A stretch of DNA of 64,000 bases, from the NCBI GenBank assembly GCA_030278955.1, contig JAOANR010000006.1:12919915-12983914 (forward strand), written 5' to 3'. The notes below the pieces were generated by a model. That model saw only the letters and a program-made list of their open reading frames with translations. It did no database searches and was not told the DNA's origin. Both the position numbers and the translations under genes were made by a program. The DNA comes from Hygrophila difformis. Taxonomy: Eukaryota > Streptophyta > Magnoliopsida > Lamiales > Acanthaceae. This document shows, one piece after another, positions 45,143-56,084 of this stretch (its first letter is position 1; each line of letters opens with the position of its first letter).

Positions 45143-46164
45143 AGATATAGACATACCGAGGATTTTAGCTAGGGATAAAGCAAGGCCAATTGTAGAATAA
45201 GCAAAGGACATGACGGCCGCCATAATAGAGAGCCACGATAATTTATGAAAATTTGGTATTTGACTGAGAAGTATTTGAATCACCGCAAATATCACCATGA
45301 ACGGATAGTTTGATATCAGGCACTTATCGTCATGCCCGTTCTTATGGAAACAATTGGATCTCTTAACCGCCCTAAAATTAAATAATTAAACCCACAAAAT
45401 AAATACATAAATAGACGAACAAATTAAACATTTTTTTTTTCTATTTAGTTAATAGTATATCTTCTGCAGTAGTAAATCATCAAAATATCATGTACTACTA
45501 CTTACACCATACTGATGGATGCAGTAATTGTGTACCCAATTGTGACGCCAACAAGATTCCCGTATTGTGCCAACCCACACAGCTGAACTTTCACTCCACC
45601 TGCCAAATTTATTCACAAAATTAATTACTGGGGTATTCAAAATGGATTCTTCAGCAATATATAGTTGTATTGGATAGGTTTTTCTTTTTTTTTTTTGGAA
45701 AAAAAAAGGTTAATAATGTAGTACCTAAGTGAGAGCGGACAACGTCCATATACGTGTAGTTCCGATCACCGTGGACGGGACCGGGAGAGCGGTAGCAGTC
45801 GGCGAGCAAGGTGGACGTGAAGTAAGTAATAAAGGAAAAGGCCATGAGCACGGCGGGGCCGGCCACCCATCCGAGCTGCGCAATTGCCCACGCCAGCGAC
45901 AGCACACCGGACCCGATCACGGCCGTTATTATGTGGGCGCTCGCCGTCAACAGCGTCCCTTCATCATGCGGGGGTTCACGGGTTGTTTAATGTTTCCACC
46001 AAGAATTTACTACAAGAACAGTAATAGGGTAAGAGAGAGATAGGGGGGATATATTACATACCAGTTCTTTTGGCACGACCGTCTTCATCGACGTCGTGGT
46101 CCAAGCTGGTCTTGCTTTCTAGGGCTGCTGGTTCCATGTACATGGTGCTTTTCTGGAATTCCAT
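42073..46164 (-). CDS. AAP6: Amino acid permease, AAP6-like
   Basis: Seven exons on the minus strand: 46164-46062, 45958-45725, 45599-45506, 45371-45157, 44603-44458, 43121-42894, 42495-42073. Together they are 1443 bases, 480 residues, the family's normal size. Motifs in order: DEDGRAKRTGT, HIITAVIGSGVLSLAWA, DCYRSPGPV, KVQLCGLAQYGN, KRSNCFHKNGHD, HVRTSLTG, DVSGSEKVWRTFQAIGDIAF, APGNFLTGFGFYEPFW, IGAASFYPLTVYFP. About eleven hydrophobic segments are seen. The family imports amino acids with protons at the plasma membrane, often in phloem or xylem parenchyma; closest by memory to Arabidopsis AAP6. Intron 5 starts GC at 44457-44456 (CAG/GCAAGT); all others are GT-AG. The start gives the usual short acidic N-terminus. 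The gene looks intact. The exact AAP subtype is less sure than the family. Confidence 0.9.
42523..42760. mobile_element. Stowaway-like MITE in AAP intron 6
   Basis: TA then CTCCCACCGTTCCTGAATAC on the left, and TGAATGGAGAG on the right. It shares the phrase GACAACTATT.ATGAAATAG (inverted) with the MITE fragments at 1778 and 43672. The right boundary is uncertain. Confidence 0.4.
43320..43455 (-). repeat. unclassified dispersed repeat, copy 2
   Basis: In AAP intron 5. Matches 9540-9690 in ordered blocks (GAGTGATTCGTT, CTCGCAAAC, GTAAGGTCT). The copy at 9540 lies just upstream of the SKL2-like gene. A CA run follows at 43457-43474. Family unknown. Confidence 0.4.
43672..43930. mobile_element. 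Stowaway-like MITE fragment in AAP intron 5
   Basis: TA followed by CTACGTCCGTTCCTTTTTAA, with AATTGTCTTTTTA duplicated once. Subsequent sequence resembles that after the MITE end at 1778 (ATAGTTGTCATTT, TTACTATATTA). No clear right end was found. Confidence 0.35.
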
Positions 46165-46200
46165 GGCCGTGTGAATGATGGGGGCAGTGTGTGAGTTTGT

Positions 46201-46247
46201 GTTTATAGCTAGTGAGAAGAATTATGGTGGTGTGGGATATATAAGGG
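46201..46247 (-). promoter_or_regulatory. AAP6-like core promoter (TATA candidates)
   Basis: On the minus strand a TTATATAT lies about 75 bases upstream of the ATG (46236-46245), and a second candidate, CTATAAAC, lies about 40 bases upstream (46201-46208). The first leaves a more usual leader length. Position only; no other element was identified. Confidence 0.4.
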
Positions 46248-46289
46248 GAGGGATCGGGTAAATAGTGAATATTATTTGAAATCATAATC

Positions 46290-47340
46290 TATATCTATAT
46301 ATATGAGTAATATAGTCCAAATTCCCCCACTTCCCCACCTCTTTTTTTCAACACCCCTCCATTTATTTTTCAGTTCAACAACTCTATATCTATATCTAAT
46401 ATTAATATAATACGTAGTATATATAATTAAATAATTAATATATATAATTATATTTAAAATCACTCACATTATATGATATGATTTGGTTAAATCTATATAT
46501 ATAAAATCTAGAGGTATTCAACACTCTATGGATTTTAATTCTTTATAGATTTTAATGGATTCTCTTAAAAATTATAACTACACAAAATCTCTCTAAAATC
46601 AGCCAGACTCTTCATAGACTCTATACAAATCGGTCAACTCTACGTGGAGTCTATAGACTTTCTAAATCCACCGACTTTTTAAAGTTTATAAAAATCTATT
46701 AAAATCTCAAACGAATACACCCCCTTATAATACGTAGTATATATGATTAAATAATTAATATATACAATGATATTTAAAATCACTCAAATTATATGATATG
46801 ATTTGATTAAATCTTTTCAAGAACTCTATATCTATATCTAATATTAATATAATATATAGATATAGATATCTATATAATTAAATAATTAGATATACAATTA
46901 TTATATCTAGAATCAGTCACATGGCATCATTTGAATTTAAATTTATTCTAATATTCAATAATAACTATAATATACTAATAATATATTTTCTACAGGATAC
47001 TATGTGATCATGAGATTACATGATTTGATTTTATGGTGATTTTGTATTCAATTAATCAAATAATAATTTGATTAATTTAATATGTTTTGTTAAATCATTA
47101 TGGTCGCAAATTCTTTCATCATAAAATCATTTTGTTGGTGCAAAACTAACTATAAAATCTTTAGAATATATATGTAAATTTGTGTTTCATCAAAATCTTT
47201 AAAATATTATAATATCTTTAATTAATTTGTACTATTATATATTTTTAGAAGATTACGTCAAATCCGATTCCATTCTTCTAATATTTGCATCCCTCCATCA
47301 AACCCCTCCTATTTCTCTATAAATACTCCACTTATTTATC
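46290..47340. repeat. AAP upstream region with three related repeats and a MITE-like insert
   Basis: A phrase with TAATATAAT, ATTAAATAATTAATATATA and ATTTAAAATCACTCA occurs at about 46382-46500 and 46727-46817, and in a more diverged form at 46826-46922. The first two are separated by 46508-46725, which has inverted ends (GAGGTATTCAA; the right end reads GGGGGTGTATTCG on the minus strand) and internal ATTTTAATGGATT/TATTAAAATCT pairing, so it is probably a MITE. No gene. Confidence 0.5.
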
Positions 47341-47358
47341 AAATCTCATGGTTGTGTT

Positions 47359-47487
47359 ACCAACAGCAGTTGGCTTGAGTGGATGGGGGCTCTAGTCGCT
47401 TAAGCAATGTCTCGGGTTCGAGCCTTGTGTATGCAAAAAACTGCTTTGGGAGAGGCGCTGGGATACCCTGGTATTCACCTAAAAAAA
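47359..47487 (+). mobile_element. tRNA-derived SINE, copy 2 (shortened)
   Basis: Same family as 6468-6657, plus orientation: GTTGGCTTGAGTGG (A-box region), GGTTCGAGCC (B-box), ending CCTGGTATTCACCT and a short A run. It is flanked by a perfect 16-bp duplication (ATCTCATGGTTGTGTT at 47343-47358 and 47488-47503). It lacks about 55 bases found in the other copies (the TTGGGTCCAATGAGG segment), so it is an internal deletion form. Confidence 0.82.
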
Positions 47488-47503
47488 ATCTCATGGTTGT
47501 GTT

Positions 47504-49230
47504 GAAATTATTATCCTCTCACATTTTATTTCTTTATTCTTATTCTTCCTTATTTCTTTATGTTTTCTCAACTTTGATTTACATTTAAACAATGTCTTTT
47601 GTTTCTTCTTCACACGCCAATGTTTTGCTAATATTTTTTTTTGGTTGTGGGTTAATTTTTTTCTCTCTTTTTGTAAAATATACTTCATCTTACTATTCAT
47701 GTAAGAATCTTATTTCTTCTTACTCCGTGCATAAATAATATTAATGGATTTTTTTTTACGTAATGTTAAATATATATATTTCTAATACTTTTCCATTGTC
47801 TTTGCAGGATTACATGTTGATGTAATGCAGTATTGCAATGAAGTCATACTCTACAAATTGTTTTGTCGTTCTCCTTTGTATACTACTCAAAACTATTTGT
47901 ATATCATGAAATATATTGTATGTTGATTTTGTTATTGATTGTTTGTTGTCTTTATTCAAAATTCAAAAACAGAGAAAAAAACATAATAGTGTAAATTTGG
48001 AGATGTTACCACTATATTTTTTTTATTTACGTATTTTTTATAGATTATTCTTTTTATGATATTTTGCCTTTTGGGTATAATTTATATAATTTTTTAATTG
48101 ATTCAAGTTCACTATAAAGTAAAAAACAACAATTATTTAATTAAATTGAGAAACCTTGGTATGATAATCCATTAAATTAAATATTTACCACAAATCAATT
48201 TAAATTATGTTTTAATTAATCATGTAATGTAAATTTGTTTTTATATTTGATTTTATGACGAATAATTTTTTTAAATTAATAATATATATCTTCTACGATT
48301 ATCATTTAACATGTTCCATAGCTGAATTTTGGAATCCACAATCAATTAGATTAAAATTAGGAAATAATTTATTCATGAATTTTTTTATTAATTTAAACAC
48401 GAGAATGATATAACCCTACATAAATTCTATATTTTTACAGAAACTATTTTGTAAAGAAACTTTTAATTAATATTAAATGTATAATAACCCTACATAAATT
48501 AAAAAGATTTAATTTGATATTCTATATTTTTTTAACTTCGTTTAGTTTAATAAATATATACTAGACAGTTGAATAATATAATATAACAAGAATTATAAGA
48601 ATTCTGATACAGAAATAATGGGATGGAGTAATTAAATTTTCCTTTGTGTGGTTGATTTTGATAGGATAAACTATGGTTTGATCCCGATAATTAGAAGAAG
48701 GTGAAACCACTCTCATCTCATAACTCACTTCAAATTAAATTAATCAATCCAATGAATTAGATACTAGTAGCTTATTATGCTTTTATAACCACACTAAAAT
48801 AGATCTGCTTTTAATTTCTCACATGAATTAAAGCTGCATTTCATTGAAACAAATCTGGACGCTAGAGCATATCAGATTGCAAAAAATAAAGTATTAAGGA
48901 TTAGGACATGGTTCCTCATTTGAAGATTTTTATGTTCAAATTCCCATTTATCTCCTGATCGAGAAAATCGTTTGGGTGCTGGCGGCCTGTAGGTGCTGCC
49001 ACATTCAAAAGTGATGGGTATGTGTATATGAAATGATGTGTGAGTATAAAAAAGTGATTGATGGATGTTATGAACCAAAAACTAATAAAAAAATAAAATA
49101 CCGTCTATACAACACTTTATAAAACTTATACATCACTTTATAAATTGCTACACATCATTTTTAGCGCTGTCTGCACCTGCTGGCAATTATTATGCCATTA
49201 CAGAAACCGGATTGCCTGATCGATATACGT
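47504..49230. other. intergenic AT-rich DNA
   Basis: No gene seen. AT-rich with scattered stops in every frame and no recognised repeat apart from short A/T runs. Confidence 0.4.
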
Positions 49231-49398
49231 ATACCAGGGTATCCCAAGTCATATTTGACTCAAGACTAATCCCTCGAGCATCTGCAGGGGCAATTAAGGG
49301 CGTCTCTCCCAAAGCAATTTTTTGCATACACAAGGCTCGAATCCGAGACCTTGCTTAAGCGACTAGAGCCCCATCTACTCAAGCCAACTGCTGTTGGT
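49231..49398 (-). mobile_element. tRNA-derived SINE, copy 3
   Basis: Minus-strand copy of the SINE at 6468-6657, including the TTGGCTTGAGTAG A-box region, the GGATTCGAGCC B-box variant and the CCTCGAGGGATTAGTCTTG-like middle (as GCTCGAGGGATTAG). It has no A tail next to it and no clear target duplication, so it is the oldest of the three. Confidence 0.75.
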
Positions 49399-49523
49399 TG
49401 GGACTTTCTACTTTAAAACAGGCTATCTTTAAACTTTATTTACCCAAAAAATGGCCTCTTATAGAAAATATAATTTGGATATTATTACATCATATTCCTT
49501 TGAAAGGCTCCAAGACGAAATTA

Positions 49524-49789
49524 CTTCCTCCGTATCATTCTAATTGTCACGTTTGACTTTTTGGCACTATTCATTGTTTAACTTTGACTCAAAATTTTTT
49601 ATCATAGTTATACAAGAAAAAATATAGTCAAGTGAGATCTTGTTAGATTCGTCTAATCTTGTAGTTTTATAATATTAATTTTTTATAATTTTTTATCGTA
49701 CACAATTTAAGTTATTAACCGTTAAAAATGTGTATCGGCATATAAGTGTCCAGTGGGTCCGTAGAAAAAAAACAGTGAGATGATGGAAG
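49524..49789. mobile_element. Stowaway-like MITE, 266 bp
   Basis: TA duplication (49522-49523 and 49790-49791). Left end CTTCCTCCGTATCATTCTAA, right end GAGATGATGGAAG. The interior shares GATCTTGTTAGATTCGTCTAAT with the MITEs at 18258 and 57856. The ends have drifted. Confidence 0.55.
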
Positions 49790-49791
49790 TA

Positions 49792-51668
49792 TTTTCTTAT
49801 AGTATTATATTCACTTTAAATAATTTCCAATAGGAATTTAATACATCAATCAAGAAAAATGGAAAATTAACGCAATGATAATCAAACATGAGGATGTAAA
49901 TGAAAGATTGATCACTTCCATTAATTAGAAAAATTGGTTCAAGAATTTTCCAGATCCATCACTTTTTTTCTTTTTAATATAGACAAACTAATTAAGAATT
50001 ATGTAAGAATGGTATTCACCAAAAGAATTATGTAAGAATGCAGGACAGTAAACTATCATCTTTAAGGGTGAATCTCCGATCTCGAGCCTTTTCTTTTTCC
50101 TAGCCATGATAAACAGATGATGTATCTGTTTGGTCTTTGAACCTTTATTGATAAATTTCGCTTTCTAAGAACGAAAATAAACAGTGTGTGAAAGATTATT
50201 AGTCTACGCTCAATTTGGGATCGATACAATTCAAAAAGAAATTAATCAATCAATGCTCGGTGTTTTTACAAATCAAATTTGGGATCGATACAATTCAAAA
50301 AGAGAAAAAGGTGAAAGAGAAAAAAAATGAAAATGTGTAAAACGAAAGTGGGGATTAATCAATCAATGCTCGGTGTTTACAAATCAAATTTGGGTAAAGA
50401 AATTTATTAGGAGAATGAATATATGGGAAGAAAAATGATGATGAGGAGACATTTCAGTCAACGTTTCAGATATAGTTAGTGTGTGTGATATACATTACAA
50501 GCTAGAATATTTTGGTTTTAGTAGCTAATTCGATTGCTGAATCTTGGTAGCTTATAAGCTTCAAGTTGTATTTTTAGCAACAAAATAGGTCAACAAAATA
50601 CCACATTTAAAATTATTTCCTCTGTGCATGCATTGCATTTGGAGATTAGGTTTTCCTTTAATTTCCAGTTTTTGTTGTATTTTTTCTTCAATTTTGAGCG
50701 GCCCCCACTTCCCCACGGGCCACAAATTTCTGTGTCACTTGCTAAGGACCAATGATGCTCTAAGTACTAACCCATTTATTGTGATTTGAAAGTTTATTTG
50801 TAATATTGTGTCTGCTCATTTAATTAATGTCTAGGTAATTTACTAAGTCAGTCAGCTCATTTTCTTTGTGGTAATTCCACCGTAATGCTTTAAACAAACA
50901 TCTTCCTTGTGGACTGAAATTCTTCTTCCTCAAAAGACATTTTATCCATTTGAAAACAACAGGAATGATGTTCCAATTTCAGTTGGACAAGTTCAACAAC
51001 AATATAATGGTGTCCCGACAACAAACAAGAGAAAGTTAGAAACAGTTATTCACACATGATCGAAGTGGGCAAAAGCCAGTGCAATACTTTTATGACTTTT
51101 ACCAAGTTGAATCGTTGATATTTCATTTTTATTTATTTTATTAAATGTATACAAATAAAAATAATAACAGAAGAAGAAGAAGAAGAAGCAAATATTCTCT
51201 AATAAATATTCCTCAAGAATTCTCAAAAGTGACAGATTACGGAAGGGGGATTTTATTCCCCAAACAAAGAGAAAATGTTAAGAAAAAAAGGAATAAAAAC
51301 AAAATTAAATAAATCATGCAGAGAAGTGGAAAAAAATAACAATAAAGAGTTTGAGAAGGAAAAGGAAGAGGTTTACATCAAATGGAAACAAAGTTGGTGG
51401 AGAACCACAAGCATAGAGATGACAAAAAGCAATAAATGCAATTGGCAGGTCATAATCTGTATGTTCCCATCTACAGACATATAAACATATATACAGACAC
51501 ACATGAATTTAATTTGTTTATCCTCTAATAGTATGTGCAATCGTCTGTGCTCTTCAATTATAAACTGTCATCATTGGTATTTTTTCAAAAAAAAAAAAAA
51601 AAACGAAACTTTACCACTGCAGAGTCTGTGAAGTACACATTTTGAAGCTAGTTTGTGTACATAATGTA
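49792..51668. other. intergenic, no gene seen
   Basis: AT-rich. A phrase with TTTGGGATCGATACAATTCAAAAAG appears twice (about 50215 and 50278), as does ATTAATCAATCAATGCTCGG, marking a local duplication. A GAA run lies at 51172-51188. Short frames are low complexity. Confidence 0.4.
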
Positions 51669-52119
51669 CTCCCTCCGTCCCATTAAAAGTTGCCACTATT
51701 CCTTTTTTGGGTGTCCCATTAAAAGTGGTCACTTTCCATTTTTAGCAAATTAGATTAACATAAGCATCATTAAAAACCCACAATAATGACAATTGTACTT
51801 TCTGCACAAACTCCCTATATATGTTTAACCATTAATATCTCAAAATGGGTATAAATAAAAATTATATAAAATATATATTCTAAAACTATACGATTAGACG
51901 ATTCCAACAAGACCACACTTGACTATTTTTTCTTTCTACATCATTACGATAACATTAAGTCAAAGTTAAATAATAAATATGGTTAAAAGTCAAATGTAAC
52001 TATTATAAATTAGATGGATTGATTAGTCAAATTTACTTACACTACTTTAACTACTAAACACCACAACCTAAATTCCCATGTCCAAAAGAAAGTGACCACT
52101 TTTAATGGGACGGAGGGAG
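51669..52119. mobile_element. Stowaway MITE, 451 bp
   Basis: TA duplication (51667-51668 and 52120-52121) with long inverted ends: CTCCCTCCGTCCCATTAAAA on the left and TTTTAATGGGACGGAGGGAG on the right, a perfect 20-bp match. Subterminal AAAGTGGTCACTTT pairs with AAAGTGACCACTTT. Confidence 0.85.
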
Positions 52120-52202
52120 TACAACTTTAATTATTTCAAATTCAGTAGTATTTAAAAAAGTTATTCCATTCAAATACTTGAAAGCTAGTTTGTGTACCAA
52201 CA

Positions 52203-52557
52203 TTAGGGGTCAATTTCAGGTTTCGGGTCGTGTTCGTATCAAGTTGATCAGGTTGTATAATATTTCAGGTCGGGTTCCGGGTCGACCTGATTTGGGAAAA
52301 AAACCCAAAATGACTAAACCAAAATGTGAAATTTTTCGTGTCGTTCGGGTTCGTTTTTTCGGGTTATAGCCAAAATTGACAAAATTTAAGGTTTCAGGTC
52401 GTGTACGTATCAGGTTGAGCATGTGGAATAATATTTCAGGTCGGGTTTCGTGTCGACCTGATTTGGAAAATTCCCAAAATGACTAAACCCAAACCTGAAA
52501 TTTTTCGTGTTGGTCGGGTTCGTTTTTTTGGATTCGTGTCCAAATTGACACCCCTAA
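52203..52557. mobile_element. TIR element with internal tandem duplication, 355 bp
   Basis: Ends are inverted (TTAGGGGTCAATTT; the right end reads TTAGGGGTGTCAATTT on the minus strand), as in hAT-like MITEs. The interior is two tandem copies of a roughly 170-bp unit with TCAGGTCGGGTT, GTCGACCTGATTTGG and CCCAAAATGACTAAACC. No exact 8-bp flank was found. Confidence 0.5.
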
Positions 52558-52915
52558 CGTACATAATGTACACATTTCATTCATTTACAGGAATCAATAT
52601 GATTAAGAAGTTGCAATATTGTTTGAGGACCACACAAGTTTTGAGACAAGTGAAGAACAGGCCTCGATTATTTTGGGACTAGAGAACATGAAGTATTTAA
52701 TGCAAAACCCTAAATGGGGACAGACTTTCTTGTTGTGTCAATGCATCCAAATTACATCAAGCACCAGTGTGCTGTGCTGCATATACATATATACTACTAG
52801 TAGTTAATGTGAGGGGGCAATAATTCTCTTGACCCACCAATTCTTATCCAGCCTATTACCTATGAACAAGACAACACATTTATCTTTCTACTACACTTTT
52901 CAATTTCTTTTATTA

Positions 52916-53395
52916 CTCCCTCTATCCCGTGAAAGTTGACGCGTATTCCTTTTTGAGTTGTCCCATGAAATTTGACACGTTTCTTTTTTTAGATAAATTA
53001 AATTAATATAAATATAATTAGAATCTTAATGGTTTCTAAAAACCCATTAAAATTAATTACTTTAACTATTCTGCACAACTCCCAATACACTTTTATTTTT
53101 CTATACAAATCTCTTACATTTCTTTATTCTCCATATCTCAAAATAGGTACAAATAAAAATTATATAAAATATATATTCTAAAACTAGACACCTAGACGAT
53201 TCTAACAAGACCACACTTGAATATTTTTTCTAATTAAATCATTACCATAATATTAAGTCAAAGTTAAACAATAAGTAAAGTGAAAATTCATTAAAATTTT
53301 AAACATAAATACCCACAACACTTTAACCATTAAACCCCACTACATAAATTACCGTGCCCAAAACAAACGCATCAACTTTCGCGGAATGGAGGAAG
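52916..53395. mobile_element. Stowaway-like MITE, 480 bp
   Basis: TA duplication (52914-52915 and 53396-53397). Left end CTCCCTCTATCCCGTGAAAG faces CTTTCGCGGAATGGAGGAAG. The GTATTCCTTTTTGAGTTGTCC phrase relates it to the MITEs at 2832 and 51669. Confidence 0.7.
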
Positions 53396-53782
53396 TACAT
53401 TTTAAAGGTCGATCTTTTCGGTTTATTTTTGGTGCTTTTCAGAGATACCTCAAATTTCAATGAAGGGGACTAAAGTTGCTCTAATGTGTCCTACTGGTTA
53501 CAGTGCAGTGGACTATAACTGAGAAAGTCTTCACCATCGCTCTCCGGCGCGCACTTTTTCTTTTCTTTTTTTCTTTCTTTTTTTCCTTTTTTTTTCCCTT
53601 ATGTTACTAAAAAAAGTTTGATTTTGCGAAGAAATTTTCTCATTAAAAATCATTAAAATTTCATCACAACATAGATTAATTTGGTTATTGAAATAAAATT
53701 TGTGATAAAATATTTCATCATAAATTATGAGAAAATAAATAAGATTAATTATTTCTCTGTATGGGACTTAATTATAGCCATT
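53396..53782. other. intergenic, no gene seen
   Basis: A CT/T-rich run at 53555-53605, otherwise AT-rich. The last 8 bases (TAGCCATT, 53775-53782) are the target duplication of the next SINE. Confidence 0.4.
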
Positions 53783-54000
53783 GGGGAGGGACGTGGATTT
53801 AGCTCAAGTGGTTAAGTTCCTCGAGGTTGGATGTTACTTACCCTAGTGATAAAGTCCCCCGACTCCCAACCTATAAGATGGTTGGGGGTTTGGTTCCCAC
53901 CCGGACCCTATCCATTCACTTTATTCTTTTGTAATTTATGTTGCATGAGTCTGCACTACTATTTCCTAGGTTGTATAGGCTGTTTAACAAAAAAAAATAT
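53783..54000 (+). mobile_element. tRNA-derived SINE, second family
   Basis: A-box region GGATTTAGCTCAAGTGG, B-box region GGTTTGGTTCCCACC, ending in an A-rich tail, with target duplication TAGCCATT (53775-53782 and 54001-54008). Different in sequence from the SINE family at 6468. It is not a functional tRNA gene because the boxes are about 80 bases apart, with no cloverleaf. Confidence 0.7.
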
Positions 54001-54068
54001 TAGCCATTTAATTGCATTGAATTGAATAGAAATTCCAAAAAAAAAATTGAATAAAAATTATCAATTCC

Positions 54069-55523
54069 GTTAGGGTGCGACTAAGCATTTTGACTTGATG
54101 TACTGCGGAACATCGCAGCCATTGATTTAATTTATAAATTGATGGTTGAGATTAACTTAAAGGTTAAAATAGTAAATTTGCTATGTTTAGTTTGTGAACG
54201 CTAATTCTTCCATTCTTCTTCCGTTCTTCTTCTCTTCTTCTTTGCATTTCAAGGATTGATCTCATACTACCCTCCAATTTGCTTAATTATGCTGCTATAC
54301 ATAGATATACGTCGCTGAAATATTTTTAAATAAAGTCATTGAATTGTTCATGAAAACGTACCCGAAATATTCTAGTTGAGTCGCTGAATTGTTCTTCATA
54401 GCATCGCTGAATTGTTCTTCATGACATCGCTGAATTCTTCTTGACAGGCTCGCTGAATTCTTCTTGACAGCCTCGCTGAATTCTTCTTTGTAGCGTCGCT
54501 GAATTCTTCTGTGTAATGTGGCTGAATGCTGAACTCTTCTAGGATAGTGTCGCTTAAATATTTTTTATAGCATCACTAAATTGTTTTTTTTGTAGCATGA
54601 TTGAAATTGTCTATTAATATATTTGTTACCATTCGTTGATGATTATTTGAAAATATTAGATTAGATATGATATTATTTACCAAATATTAGATATGATAAC
54701 ATACTAAATATAGGTTTACCAAATATTAGATATGATATTATTTACCAAATATTAGATATGATAACAGAAATGTTTTTGGTAGCATCGCTGAATCATTCTT
54801 GGTAGCGTCGCTGAATTCTGCTTGGTACCATCGCTGAATTACTCTACTTGATCTCGCTGAAATATATTTGATAGCATCCCTTCATTATTTTTGATAGCAT
54901 CACAGAATTGTTTTTGGTAGCATCGCTGAATTATTCTAGGTTGCGTCGCTGAATTATTCTTGATATCATCGCTGAATTATGCTAGATACGGTCGCTGAAA
55001 TATATTTGATAGCATCCCTTCATTATTTTTGGTAGCATCACATAATTGTTTTTGATAGTATCGCTGAATCATTCTAGGTTGCGTCGCTGAATTATTCTTG
55101 GTACCATCGCTGAATTATGCTAGATACTGTCGCTGAATTCCTCTACTTGTGGTCCCTGAAATATATTTTATAGCATCACTTAATTGTTTTTGGTAAGATC
55201 GCTGAAATGATCTATTAATAAATTTGATACGTATCTTTGATTATAAAAAGATATTATTTGAAATATTAGATATGGATTACCAAATATTTAATATGATTTA
55301 CCAAATAATAAATATGATAACATACTAAATATAGAGTTACCAAATATTAGATATGATAACATGTCTAAATACTTGTCATATCGCTGAAATGCATTGTTTT
55401 TAAAATGAACTATTATTGTGTTATGACAATTATACCCTTTTTCATTTACAACCCTTGGATTTTAAATGGACGCTTCAGATCGCTGCCTTGATGTGCTGTG
55501 GGATTTGTTGATTGCACCCTAAC
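54069..55523. repeat. TIR-bounded element with TCGCTGAATT minisatellite
   Basis: The ends are inverted GTTAGGGTGC (54069-54078; inverted at 55514-55523). Between about 54310 and 55390 the motif TCGCTGAATT or a one-base variant recurs more than twenty times, 20-35 bases apart, often followed by TTCTTGGTAGCA. A TTACCAAATATTAGATATGAT phrase is also repeated. No coding frame. It resembles a non-autonomous Mutator- or hAT-like element that has captured or grown a minisatellite, but no target duplication was found. Confidence 0.55.
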
Positions 55524-56084
55524 TGGACCCAAAAATTATACGCCGTTCCTTTATTTATGAGGAAATAATTTTATTTATTTTCTGTATTATGGATAAGGAA
55601 ACATGGAGAAATATTAAATATATTTATTTTCTGTATACTATATGCTTCATCTGGATGAGTATTTGGCTTAGTGGTCAAGACCATCCCATCCTATATCCAT
55701 CCCCTTTGACAAATTTGCTTAATACTTAATACTAGTACTAGTATACTACCTACATTTTCTACTCTTGACAATTTTTCTACTTTGCGAGGTAAGAGGATTG
55801 AAAATTAAGATATAGGACTTCAAAATGACTATAATTTTTATTAATTTGATACATACCAAATTTGAGTGGATTGAAGCTGCTTAATCAATGTTTGGGTTTA
55901 TCCCGCGAAAAGAACGTAGCAACATAACACGAGTCACAACAACTTATTTAGGACTTTTTGTAATCATTAATTTAAATTAGCAGCCGCTGAGGAATGAAGA
56001 TGAACGATATTGGGATTTTGGGCCATGACCGACAAGACTCGTTTCACTGTGTTTGTGTCGTGAATTCTGAATTCTGAAATTGGA
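55524..56084. other. upstream region of xylulokinase gene
   Basis: AT-rich intergenic DNA leading to the XK2-like leader. No TATA box stands out close to the ATG. No other gene is seen. Confidence 0.4.

Noticed and set aside
53783..54000. Possible tRNA gene from A- and B-box matches
   Set aside because: No cloverleaf or anticodon stem, boxes too far apart, A-rich tail and target duplication: a SINE.
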